Below, piece by piece: positions 16,139 to 23,226 of a stretch of DNA of 64,000 nucleotides (positions are counted from its first letter, which is position 1; the number at the start of each line of letters is the position of its first letter). The position numbers and the translations under genes are program-made. Origin of the DNA: Saccharospirillum sp040881935 (GTDB taxonomy: Bacteria; Pseudomonadota; Gammaproteobacteria; Pseudomonadales; Natronospirillaceae); contig NZ_JBBECH010000026.1 in the NCBI RefSeq assembly GCF_040881935.1, positions 62,001 to 126,000 on the forward strand, read 5' to 3'. Below the pieces are notes generated by a model. It ran no database searches and was not told the origin of the DNA. It saw only the letters and a list, made by a program, of their open reading frames with translations.

Positions 16139-16624
16139 TCAGTGTCGCCGCTTGGCTGGTGTAGCTATCAGGTCGTCATCCTTCATGGATTCGGCGGTGT
16201 CGCTGGTCTGGCGTTGCGCCTGGTTGCGTCCAGCCTGGTCTGCGCTGCGGCCCTGGGTGGCAAGTGGATGGATTTGCAACAAACGGGTGAGCGTGATTGA
16301 TCGCTTTACAGCCGCGTCTAAAATCTTGTGCCGAGGGTTCACCACGGTATTACCCGTGCCGGGCTGGACGATGGTGTCACCCTCTATGTCAATCTCTGAT
16401 CGCAAGCGAGGAATGTCAGCCATGGTGCGGGCCAACTGGGCTGCAATCTCGAGGTCGGCGGTAGTCCAGGCGTCCCGCGCCTTGGCGGTTGTGACAGATT
16501 CCCAATGCGGCCAATCTTGCGAGCGTAGATTGACGTGCGGGGGTGGCTGAATCAGCCCCTCTGCCGTATCCTGAAACGCCTTGGCGGTTTCTGTGGTGCT
16601 GTTATGTGGGTTTTTCCGTTTCAT
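16139..16624 (-). CDS. phage terminase small subunit, P27-like
   Basis: It has 161 residues from the ATG at 16624; a TTG at 16723 would add 33 basic residues overlapping the preceding gene. The core resembles P27-family small terminases: KARDAWTTADLEIAAQLART (helical DNA-recognition part), SEIDIEGDTIVQPGTG and VVNPRHKILDAA, followed by a helix ending LLQIHPL. The C-terminal 30 residues are polar and probably disordered. TerS selects the DNA to be packaged. With no large terminase in the element it would need to engage a helper TerL, the way satellites redirect packaging. The family call rests on motif pattern. Confidence 0.65.
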   Translation of the reverse strand: MKRKNPHNSTTETAKAFQDTAEGLIQPPPHVNLRSQDWPHWESVTTAKARDAWTTADLEIAAQLARTMADIPRLRSEIDIEGDTIVQPGTGNTVVNPRHKILDAAVKRSITLTRLLQIHPLATQGRSADQAGRNQAQRQTSDTAESMKDDDLIATPAKRRH

Positions 16625-16694
16625 GTTGCTGTCTCTTTTCAATGAATTTTTGCGAATGGCGATGAAGGGTGACTTCCGCAACGGCCCTAGGGAT

Positions 16695-16931
16695 TTAGGC
16701 CGTGTACTTTTTGGCGTCCTCAACGTATCTGACAGCTCGATAGCCTGCCGTATCAGTCAGCCAGGTAGACCACCAGCGGGTTGCCGTATCCAGCCCGAGA
16801 GCATCCACCAGCAGGGCGTCTGCCTCGTCCGCTAACATTCGAACCAAGTCATCAACGGTCATGCTTTTGGCTGCCTTGCTTATCTCTCGCTGCAAACCAG
16901 CAGCGACTGGGGTAGGAGTGGTCAATGGCAT
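16695..16931 (-). CDS. small unknown protein in satellite (78 aa)
   Basis: Acidic, helical protein (SKAAKSMTVDDLVRMLADEADALLVDALG, aromatic WWSTWL). Its ATG at 16931 overlaps the stop of the preceding gene by 10 bases, so it is probably translationally coupled. It is followed by the TerS gene. No family is recognised; position suggests it belongs to the same operon. Confidence 0.55.
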   Translation of the reverse strand: MPLTTPTPVAAGLQREISKAAKSMTVDDLVRMLADEADALLVDALGLDTATRWWSTWLTDTAGYRAVRYVEDAKKYTA

Positions 16932-17167
16932 TGCTTGTCCTCCTTTGCCGCCTGTTCCAGGTTGTTGGCAACGGCTCTCAGGTAGTCCGCCACCTCGGGT
17001 GCTGTCATATAGCAGCGGGCTAAGGCCAGGGTGCCCATTAACAGTGCCTCGACTGTCTGCGCTACATCACGCTGTTCCGCTATCTGGGCCAATCCGGTGT
17101 CTCTGATTCTTGCTGCCAAGTGTGTGTTCAGTGCCATGTTCAGTTCTCCAGTGTGTGATTTCTTCAT
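16922..17167 (-). CDS. small unknown protein in satellite (81 aa)
   Basis: Helical protein (GLAQIAEQRDVAQTVEALLMG, ADYLRAVANNLEQAAKE). Two starts are possible: ATG 17167 after AAGG, or ATG 17137 (MALNTH) after GGAG. First gene after the AT-rich gap that follows the primase gene and coupled to the next gene. No family is recognised. Confidence 0.55.
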   Translation of the reverse strand: MKKSHTGELNMALNTHLAARIRDTGLAQIAEQRDVAQTVEALLMGTLALARCYMTAPEVADYLRAVANNLEQAAKEDKQCH

Positions 17168-17200
17168 ATCGTTAACCTTGTCTGCCTGTGATCCTGTTAT

Positions 17201-17311
17201 GGGGTTTTTGGGGTTGGATTCCGTATGTATAAATTTATAAAAAAAGACTTAAAGAGAGAGAGTTAATAAAAAAATGCCTTTAAGGTTTTCTACCCCAAAA
17301 CCCCCAAAACC
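17201..17311. other. AT-rich segment flanked by inverted G/C tracts
   Basis: GGGGTTTTTGGGGTT (17201-17215) and the ACCCCAAAACCCCC run (17292-17305) are near-inverted copies flanking about 75 bases that are almost all A/T plus a GAGAGAGAG run. It lies directly beside the primase stop codon. It could be a replication origin for the element, since primases often sit next to their origins. The nested AAGGTTTT/AAAACCTT pair (17282-17313) could also be a weak terminator for the primase gene. Confidence 0.35.
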
Positions 17312-19759
17312 TTACCCAAGCGCCTTCGGATTAACGGCAAAGCGGCGGCTCGGTCTGCCTGGCTGGTTCTCGGGTTGCGCCATCAGCCGGATATATCCAC
17401 GCTCTGCCAATACCTCCAGTGGCCGCTCAATGTCCTGAGCGTGAACAAATCGGCTTTTGTGGTTTTTGTGTGCATCCCGTGCTGTGAACTCGGTCAGGCT
17501 GTGGCGCTTGAACCAGCGGGCTATTACCTTCGCGCTTTCAATGTCGGGATCTGCTCCCATCAATCCGAATACAGCCAGGGCATGACTGGCTAAAGCGTTC
17601 CCGGTATTTACAGCGGCCTGCATATCCTTTGCTGATACCTGTCGCTTGATTCCTGCGGCCCCATAGCTGGCAAAGTGAAACAGGGCGGCAATCCGTGCCA
17701 CGGCTCCCGGCAACTTTCCGGCCCAGTCGGTGCAGTGTTCAAAGAGTCCATAGGCTCCCAATTCGTGCTCTACTGAATGCCAGAAGCTTTGCCAGATTCC
17801 GCGGGCTTCGTCAGATAGGTACAGGGTTTCGGGTTGCTCTGTTTGTTGGGCGGCGTCTATTAGCTCTAAAATTCGATCCTGATATGCTTGCTCTATCAAA
17901 GGATCGGCGGGCTTTCCGTTGCCGGTTCTACTGCCCAGATTGGAAGGTGGCAGGGCGTACAGGAAACGGCCCAGCAGGCCACGGCCTTTAAAGCCGGGCT
18001 TTGTGCTCATGGCGTCCAATACGTCAGGCTGAACAGCCAGGGCCATGCTTAGGCGGGGGTTATCCAATATCACGGCGGCCTTGCTGCCACGGTCTACCCG
18101 TACAGCGTCCCCGGCGTGCGCCATCAGGTACAAGTCTATATTCGGGGTGCCTTGGTTGTAGCGGCCTGCCATCGTCTCGAAAATACCGCCCTCTGGACTC
18201 ATGCCAGCCATTACCCCGCCGTGATCGTTCATCATGGTGGCAAGGTGCTCTGTCGTTACGTCAGACGTAAATAGGCGCGGGTGTCGCGGTATCTGGGGTT
18301 CATTGGCTTCAAGCTCTGCCACCTGATCGGCCAGAGCGTCCGCTTCGGTGTCGCCCTTAGCTTTTGCGGCCTGTTTGCGTAGGTTGCTTACCCTCTCTTT
18401 GTGGGTCTTTAGGCGACTCTCGGCGGCCTTTCTTTCTGCCTCTACCTTTTCACGCTGATCGGCTTCCCATTTAATCAGCGGCTTTGTGGCTCGTTTGAAT
18501 ACACCAGATTTACGGGTAGCAGGCGGCAAGGCTACGGCTGTATAGACGTTGATCGGTTCCCGATAGCCGGGTTTTACTTGAACGTCAGCCAGTCTTTGGG
18601 CGGCGGCGGAAAGGGTGCCAAGTAACAGCAGGGCGGGAAGCTCTGCCGGTGTCTCTGTCTCAGTAGACAGGGCTAAAGCGTAGTCGCCAATAACATGCGG
18701 CCATTCATCCACGGGGACAGTGCGCGGCGGCTCAACGTCCAGAGCGACTACTTCCGGCCATTCTGCCCCATTTTCCACGGGGTCAAACGCTTGCTGGGTG
18801 TTGCCACTGCCCGCCGTCCGTTGCTCTGGGCTTCGCGGCATCGCTGCTTGCCATGCGCTGTTGAGCGTTGCGCTGATCTCGCCAGCCGATAAACCGGCAC
18901 CAGTGGCGGCGCGTTCGAGTTGATCCCGTGCCGTATGCTCTGGAAGGTGTCCAGCCTTCACCAGTCCAAACAAGCCTACGGCCTCCCGGTTCAGGGTATC
19001 GTTTCGGGTGCCTTCGGGCGCTCCGATTATGTCACTCGTTGCGCTTTCCAGTGCTCGCTGGGCGTAGGCATCCAGTTGGCCGGGTATCGGCAAAGGTACG
19101 CCGGGTGCCTTGCCTTGTTTAGCCTGGGGCGGGAACTCGCCCAGTATTTCGTCGGCACCATACCCAAACGGATTACGGGCCTCGAATGTAACCAAGTACG
19201 GGTCGGCCTTGCGGTGATAAAAACCAGGCAGGCGCATGACGCGGGGCAGGTCGCAGACGGTGGGGTCAGTGCCAAAGCGGGCGGCAATGGCTTGCTGTAC
19301 TGGTTTGAATTGATCCGGCGGGAACTCTCCCTCTACCAGCCAGTAGGCGTGCCACTTGCCCGGTGAAGTCGTAACCAGTCCAGACGGTGCCAGGGTGCAT
19401 GCCTCTATGGGTTCCAGTGGTGCGCCATCGGTGTCGGCAAAGACTGCCCGTACCTTATTGATGTTTGCCGCCTTGCGGCCTTGCAGGTCGGTTTCGTTAG
19501 CGGTGACGAATACGCCAGCGCCTTGCAGGTTCAGCTTGGCCAGTGTGTCGGAGTGCTGTTCAAGGGTGCCGTGCAGTGTTCGGGCAAGGCTTTGGCGTTT
19601 GGCCTGGCTATCGTCGAACGTCTGGAAGGTAATCCGTTGCTCGGTTGGGTCGAGAAACGCCAGAAACGCCTGGGCGGCTTCCAGGTTCGGTTTTAGGCTC
19701 GCCGGTTGCGCTGTGCCGGTATCGTCAACGGTGTGGGTCTGGTGGAGTGCAGTAGTCAT
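17312..19759 (-). CDS. replication protein: AEP-type primase fused to DUF3987 domain
   Basis: It has 815 residues. The N-terminal half resembles RepB-like archaeo-eukaryotic primases: GAGVFVTANETDLQGRKAAN, an acidic VRAVFADTDG with the D-x-D catalytic pair near residue 112, SGLVTTSPGKWHAYWLV, and DLPRVMRLPGFYHRK. The C-terminal half matches DUF3987 helicase-like proteins (LLLLGTLSAAAQRLADVQV, ALPPATRKSGVFKRATKPL). A long charged coiled coil follows at about residues 425-490, then NQGTPNIDLYLMAHAGD and GRGLLGRFLYALPP. The likely role is priming and unwinding for replication of the excised element. The start overlaps the previous gene (ATGA) with a GGGGGTGA ribosome site. Confidence 0.8.
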   Translation of the reverse strand: MTTALHQTHTVDDTGTAQPASLKPNLEAAQAFLAFLDPTEQRITFQTFDDSQAKRQSLARTLHGTLEQHSDTLAKLNLQGAGVFVTANETDLQGRKAANINKVRAVFADTDGAPLEPIEACTLAPSGLVTTSPGKWHAYWLVEGEFPPDQFKPVQQAIAARFGTDPTVCDLPRVMRLPGFYHRKADPYLVTFEARNPFGYGADEILGEFPPQAKQGKAPGVPLPIPGQLDAYAQRALESATSDIIGAPEGTRNDTLNREAVGLFGLVKAGHLPEHTARDQLERAATGAGLSAGEISATLNSAWQAAMPRSPEQRTAGSGNTQQAFDPVENGAEWPEVVALDVEPPRTVPVDEWPHVIGDYALALSTETETPAELPALLLLGTLSAAAQRLADVQVKPGYREPINVYTAVALPPATRKSGVFKRATKPLIKWEADQREKVEAERKAAESRLKTHKERVSNLRKQAAKAKGDTEADALADQVAELEANEPQIPRHPRLFTSDVTTEHLATMMNDHGGVMAGMSPEGGIFETMAGRYNQGTPNIDLYLMAHAGDAVRVDRGSKAAVILDNPRLSMALAVQPDVLDAMSTKPGFKGRGLLGRFLYALPPSNLGSRTGNGKPADPLIEQAYQDRILELIDAAQQTEQPETLYLSDEARGIWQSFWHSVEHELGAYGLFEHCTDWAGKLPGAVARIAALFHFASYGAAGIKRQVSAKDMQAAVNTGNALASHALAVFGLMGADPDIESAKVIARWFKRHSLTEFTARDAHKNHKSRFVHAQDIERPLEVLAERGYIRLMAQPENQPGRPSRRFAVNPKALG

Positions 19760-19998
19760 ACGTCACCCCCTAAAATATAGGTACGGGCCTGGTCGCAAAC
19801 GGCCTGGCGCAAGCGCAGCGGGTCGGCGTCACTGGGTGCGGTGTGAATGTGCAATCGGCCGCAATAAGGACAGCGGACAAGCACAGCATGACCGTCACGG
19901 GTACGCTCGATTATTTCGGCGCGGCGGCAGGAGGTGCTATAATTGCCGCATGATTTCTGCTCTGGGCTGGCCTGTTGGTCGGCTCTTTTTTTGTCCAT
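19756..19998 (-). CDS. small zinc-finger protein of satellite (80 aa)
   Basis: Basic N-terminus, then VRCPYCGRLHIHTAP, a CxxC...HxH zinc site, and a helical C-terminal tail. It starts 3 bases after the AlpA-like gene with GGAGGG and overlaps the primase start by 4 bases, so all three are one translational unit. A nucleic-acid-binding accessory role in replication is plausible but unproven. Confidence 0.6.
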   Translation of the reverse strand: MDKKRADQQASPEQKSCGNYSTSCRRAEIIERTRDGHAVLVRCPYCGRLHIHTAPSDADPLRLRQAVCDQARTYILGGDV

Positions 19999-20001
19999 GA
20001 T

Positions 20002-20265
20002 TCAGCCCTCCGAACCTGAACGGCTCTGGCTGCTTTCATCTATCCAGGCCAGTACATCGTCGGCTTTATACCGAACATGGCGGCCTAGTTTGATGAACTT
20101 AGGGCCTTCACCACACCAGCGGGCGCGCTCGCACCAGGCAGTAGACTTGCCCAGATAGGCGGCTAAGGTTTTCTGATCCCACAAGGCGGGCATGGAGACG
20201 TTATAATGGTCGGGCTGGGTGGGCGCTGCCTTTGGTGTAGCTTCTAAATGGGTGGTTGTTTGCAT
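20002..20265 (-). CDS. AlpA-like/excisionase-family DNA-binding protein
   Basis: It has 87 residues. The C-terminal two thirds are a MerR-like winged helix of the AlpA/HTH-17 type: ALWDQKTLAAYLGKSTAWCERARWCGEGPKFIKLGRHVRYKADDVLAWID. Established knowledge: AlpA proteins of P4-like and PICI satellites activate the integrase/replication genes or act as recombination directionality factors. Its ribosome site GAGG is buried in a hairpin at 20270-20297. It heads the alpA-zinc-primase unit. Confidence 0.8.
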   Translation of the reverse strand: MQTTTHLEATPKAAPTQPDHYNVSMPALWDQKTLAAYLGKSTAWCERARWCGEGPKFIKLGRHVRYKADDVLAWIDESSQSRSGSEG

Positions 20266-20269
20266 GATC

Positions 20270-20297
20270 TGGCCTCATTCGTCTTTGAACGAGGCCA
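20270..20297 (-). promoter_or_regulatory. hairpin covering the alpA ribosome-binding site
   Basis: TGGCCTC (20270-20276) and GAGGCCA (20291-20297) are perfect inverted repeats. On the minus strand the 3' arm supplies the GAGG that lies eight bases before the AlpA-like start codon. When folded, the site would be hidden, suggesting control of translation, or a protein-binding operator. Confidence 0.45.
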
Positions 20298-20357
20298 TAT
20301 AAGCAATGTGGGTTCATTGACTTACCGAAATGCTAGAGCAAACCGTGAACGAAATTT

Positions 20358-21038
20358 CTAACTTATTCCCTTCGCCATTGAAAGTTTATTCGGTAGGGAG
20401 CGAACAGCTAGTTTTTTACCCTGCTTGCCGTTTAGTTCATCGTAAAATATGTGTTCCGAAGTCACTGAAACAAACTTAACAGTCACCTGGCCTGTCTCTC
20501 TCAGATTATAAAGCAAGCATTCCTGCCCCCTTGCGTCGGCTTCCATTTCTACTAACAGACTTGTATAGCTGCATTCTGGTATGCTCTGACACATAGCTAT
20601 AATTGCTTGGGTAAGTGGTGCTTTATAGCCAGTTCGACTTTGACCGCCGTTTTTACTGCCCGTTTTGCGCCGGGATTCATCCTTATCCCAAAGATCAATA
20701 CCTGCAAAACCCATTGCCTCGGTCAGATCCCGCCAATGAGACTCCAGGGCATCCAGCATTTCAGGCACAACGGCTGCCCCAGCGAACCAATGTTCGGCTA
20801 AATCCTCTCCACGGCCTGCTAGCTCAATAGCTGCATCTACCCCGGTATGGCGTCCCCATTTTTGATATTCGGATTCGGCCCAAAGCTCCAGCGGTTCCAC
20901 TAGGTCGCGTCTGATCGTTTCTGCGACCTCTGGGGAGCCATTAAACTCACGAAAAACAGTCATTGCTGCTTGACGTTCGGTAGGGTCTAGTAAGGGCACA
21001 ATTTCCACTGGTACAACAAGGTTTTTGCGGGGTTTCAC
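20358..21038 (-). CDS. unknown protein translationally coupled to integrase (226 aa)
   Basis: GTG start overlapping the integrase stop (GTGA), so it is very likely made with the integrase. The N-terminal two thirds are helical and acidic (DPTERQAAMTVFREFNGSPE, AESEYQKWGRHTGVDAAIEL). A basic linker RRKTGSKNGGQSRTGYKAPL leads to a C-terminal domain with predicted beta strands (GQVTVKFVSVTSEHIFYDEL). No family is recognised. Coupling suggests a role in recombination or in regulating excision, but nothing in the sequence proves this. Confidence 0.65.
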   Translation of the reverse strand: MKPRKNLVVPVEIVPLLDPTERQAAMTVFREFNGSPEVAETIRRDLVEPLELWAESEYQKWGRHTGVDAAIELAGRGEDLAEHWFAGAAVVPEMLDALESHWRDLTEAMGFAGIDLWDKDESRRKTGSKNGGQSRTGYKAPLTQAIIAMCQSIPECSYTSLLVEMEADARGQECLLYNLRETGQVTVKFVSVTSEHIFYDELNGKQGKKLAVRSLPNKLSMAKGIS

Positions 21039-22315
21039 GCGCTGGCCTCCCTGTTAAATGGGATAACCTGGGCGCTCGGCTCTGGCTTGCCCTCAACCAT
21101 GCGCTGCAGCATTTCCAGGGCCTCTTGCTGTTCATCGTGCATTGAATCATGGGCGTAGTGTTTGGCCTGGATGCCTCCCAGTCCGTGACTGAGTAGGCGT
21201 GCCAGTACATCGCTTGAGACACGATAGGGCTTTTTCATCAAACGGGTTTCAATGGTGGCGCGTATGGTGCCAGCGGTGAACCTCTCGCCCTCAAGCTCGC
21301 CAGCCTCGGCCATTTCAGCGCATACCCGCCGGGTGATTCGGTTGAGGTAGTCAATGTCGATTGGTGTGCTTCCCCCATTGCTTGAGAACACATAAGCGCC
21401 GCCGCCGGTTATGCCATCGATCAATTCCAGGGCTTGAGGCAAGAGCGGCACTGTATGCCGCCTGGGCAGCGCTCTGCGGCCTTTGCTGTCCATTATGGTC
21501 ATGGTCATGGCGTCCCGGTCGATGTCTGCCAGGGTAACGCGGGCCAGTTGTTGCTGGCGTTGGCCGCCTGTAATGACGTGCAGCATGGCCAGTGACCGGC
21601 GGGGTTCATCTAATAGCTGGATGCGCCGCCAGTATGCCCGGAACTCTGCCAATGACAGTGCGCGGTCTCTGGCCTGGCTGGAGCCTTTCACTTTGCGCAT
21701 ATCACGGGCCGGGTTAGTTGCCACCTTCATGGCTCGCATTGAGGCGGGCGCGTTCACATCGCCTCGAGCATTGATGGCCTCGCTGAATGCTGTGCGGATA
21801 TAAGAGCGCAGTTTGTCAGCCTGTCTCGGCTTGCCTGCCTCCTTGATGGCTCCGATTATCTGGACGCAATCATCCAGGTTGATCTGGTTGGCTTGTTTGT
21901 TCCATAGCTTTGGGAAGGGGGTTTGAACGTCTTTGGCAAAGGCATTGGCCACGGCTCTGGCAGAATACTTGCCCTGTGATTCTAAAAGCTGGACGTATGC
22001 CATCAGCAGTGCGCCAAAGGTAGCGCCGGTCGTGTCCTCTTTGGCCGGGCTGGGGTCTTTGCCCAGTTCCAGCATCGACTGTATGCGCTTTGCCTCTTTT
22101 CGGGCCGCCTCGGGTGTGATCGGGCCATTCCTGCCAATGGTTATTTTCTTGACCTTGCCACCCAATCGCCCCTGGTAGAAAAAGGTTTGAGTGCCGCCGG
22201 GGCTTACCCGAACACCGAAGCCAGTCAGCGAATCATCCCAGTAGATCACCTGGGTGCCTGGGGTTGGTTCCAGCTTGGCTAGGCCTGTTTTGTTTAACCG
22301 GATTTTAGCGCTCAT
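21035..22315 (-). CDS. int: tyrosine recombinase (phage/satellite integrase)
   Basis: The ATG at 22315 follows GAGGGA and gives 426 residues beginning MSAKIRLNKTGLAKLEP; the open frame runs on through the att repeat, but that part is not coding. It has an N-terminal arm-binding domain typical of proteobacterial integrases (YWDDSLTGFGVRVSPGG, KKITIGRNGPITPEAARKEA). Catalytic residues: Arg253 (TGGQRQQQLA), Arg352 (TAGTIRATIETRL), His377 (LLSHGLGG) and Tyr387 (KHYAHDS). The histidine usually three residues before the second arginine is replaced by glycine. It sits about 155 bases inside attR and presumably recombines the tRNA-Leu repeats. Confidence 0.92.
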   Translation of the reverse strand: MSAKIRLNKTGLAKLEPTPGTQVIYWDDSLTGFGVRVSPGGTQTFFYQGRLGGKVKKITIGRNGPITPEAARKEAKRIQSMLELGKDPSPAKEDTTGATFGALLMAYVQLLESQGKYSARAVANAFAKDVQTPFPKLWNKQANQINLDDCVQIIGAIKEAGKPRQADKLRSYIRTAFSEAINARGDVNAPASMRAMKVATNPARDMRKVKGSSQARDRALSLAEFRAYWRRIQLLDEPRRSLAMLHVITGGQRQQQLARVTLADIDRDAMTMTIMDSKGRRALPRRHTVPLLPQALELIDGITGGGAYVFSSNGGSTPIDIDYLNRITRRVCAEMAEAGELEGERFTAGTIRATIETRLMKKPYRVSSDVLARLLSHGLGGIQAKHYAHDSMHDEQQEALEMLQRMVEGKPEPSAQVIPFNREASA

Positions 22316-22343
22316 TAGATAGTCCCTCGGTGATACATATCTG

Positions 22344-22365
22344 AAATATGTAGCAGATATGTAGC
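22344..22365 (+). repeat. right copy of the 22-bp end repeat
   Basis: Exact match to 13356-13377, in the same orientation, between the integrase start and attR. Tandem ATATGTAGC units continue one step further here (AGATATGTAGCAGATGG). Likely arm-type site; it may also let the integrase repress its own promoter. Confidence 0.65.
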
Positions 22366-22471
22366 AGATGGATTCAAAGTTAATCCAAACACAAGGGACT
22401 AGTTTAGCTTGAAAGCGCCTATTTGCAAGGGTTGTTAGTGCTACATAAAAGTAGTTAAAAGCGGCGTTGAT

Positions 22472-22530
22472 GGACTTAAAATCCCTCGGCCATTGCGGCC
22501 GTGCCGGTTCGATTCCGGCTCCGGGCACCA
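22472..22530 (+). repeat. attR: right 59-bp direct repeat (tRNA-Leu 3' fragment)
   Basis: Copy of tRNA-Leu from the anticodon stem to CCA, lacking the 5' half, so it is not a functional tRNA gene. It marks the right junction of the element. Chromosomal sequence resumes here and sulA follows 104 bases later. Confidence 0.95.
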
Positions 22531-22633
22531 GTTTCAGCCATAGCACTTACTAACCCAAGCAGCCTATAGCCCTTCAATGAACAGCCTGTTTTATCCAGCA
22601 TCTTCATAAGCCAGATTAAGATCTCCAGCGTTC

Positions 22634-23191
22634 TCAGAATGCCAGTGCCAGTTGACGTTCATCTTTGGGTGCCTCTGCCTTATCCGTGTCGTTAACCGCC
22701 TCGGAGCGAGTTTTGCCAAAGGGTCTGAATATAAACACCACGGTATTGCTATCATCACCCGCCTGTTTCATTTGCGCCCGCTTGGTGTCGTCGTACTCGC
22801 CCTGGGGTGGCCAGCACAGTACGGCGCTGCTCTGGCCGTTGTGCAGCACGTCGTCCAGCGTTTTCCAGTAATCTCTGATGGTGCGTGTATGGATTATCTG
22901 AATCTTGCGGGTATCGACACCAGCGCGCGTCAGCGCCCGTTCATTGGGCAGGCAGGGTGGGGCGATGAATGTAATCCACTTCTTCTGTTGGCTTAGCTGT
23001 GCCAGTACCGGTACCAGCAGCTGCAGTTGCTTTAACCCCTCGGCCTGACAAAACACTTCGGTCAGGGTGCCCATTGCCAGGGTTTCCGCCGCCGCTCGGC
23101 CGTGCTGTGGTTGAGGCCGTGTCGACAGACTGCGCCAGGCAGGAACATGTAAGTTGGTTTCGGTCTGAATGATCTGTGCGGTTGCTGACAT
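22634..23191 (-). CDS. sulA: SulA-like SOS cell-division inhibitor
   Basis: It has 185 residues from the ATG at 23191, which has a good GGAGA site; the ATG at 23215 lies inside a LexA box and is less likely. The stretch GTLTEVFCQAEGLKQLQLLVP, WITFIAPPCLPNERALTRAGVD and a TRTIRDYWKTLDDVLHNGQ block match the SulA/RecA-like fold that binds FtsZ and blocks its polymerisation after DNA damage. The C-terminal tail is long and acidic. Two LexA boxes directly upstream confirm SOS control. In Pseudomonas sulA follows lexA; here no lexA is adjacent. Confidence 0.82.
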   Translation of the reverse strand: MSATAQIIQTETNLHVPAWRSLSTRPQPQHGRAAAETLAMGTLTEVFCQAEGLKQLQLLVPVLAQLSQQKKWITFIAPPCLPNERALTRAGVDTRKIQIIHTRTIRDYWKTLDDVLHNGQSSAVLCWPPQGEYDDTKRAQMKQAGDDSNTVVFIFRPFGKTRSEAVNDTDKAEAPKDERQLALAF

Positions 23192-23207
23192 GACGGTTTC
23201 TCCGTTA

Positions 23208-23223
23208 CTGTTCATTTATACAG
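23208..23223. promoter_or_regulatory. LexA box 1 of sulA
   Basis: CTGT-TCATTTAT-ACAG, a perfect CTGT-N8-ACAG SOS operator, 16 bases upstream of the chosen sulA start. Confidence 0.85.
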
Positions 23224-23226
23224 TAG

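Larger units (their letters stand above)
13267..22530 (-). mobile_element. tRNA-Leu-integrated phage-satellite-like element, 9.26 kb
   Basis: Bounded by 59-bp direct repeats of the tRNA-Leu 3' end, with a tyrosine integrase at the right end and all recognised genes on the minus strand. Order of transcription: integrase, unknown 226-residue protein, AlpA-like regulator, zinc protein, primase/DUF3987, two small unknowns, P27-like TerS, HK97-like major capsid protein, small structural-like protein, and a zinc-ribbon membrane protein. Absent are TerL, portal, protease, connector, tail and lysis genes. Every frame is intact. Established knowledge: int, alpA-like, primase and terS genes are the core of Gram-negative phage-inducible islands. 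Calling it a satellite is inference; a reduced prophage is the alternative. Confidence 0.8.

Noticed and set aside
22472..22530. Second tRNA-Leu
   Set aside because: Only the 3' 59 bases are present; no 5' acceptor strand or D-arm, so it is an att remnant.
13267..22530. Element as a complete prophage
   Set aside because: No large terminase, portal, tail, holin or lysin genes; too small for an autonomous tailed phage.
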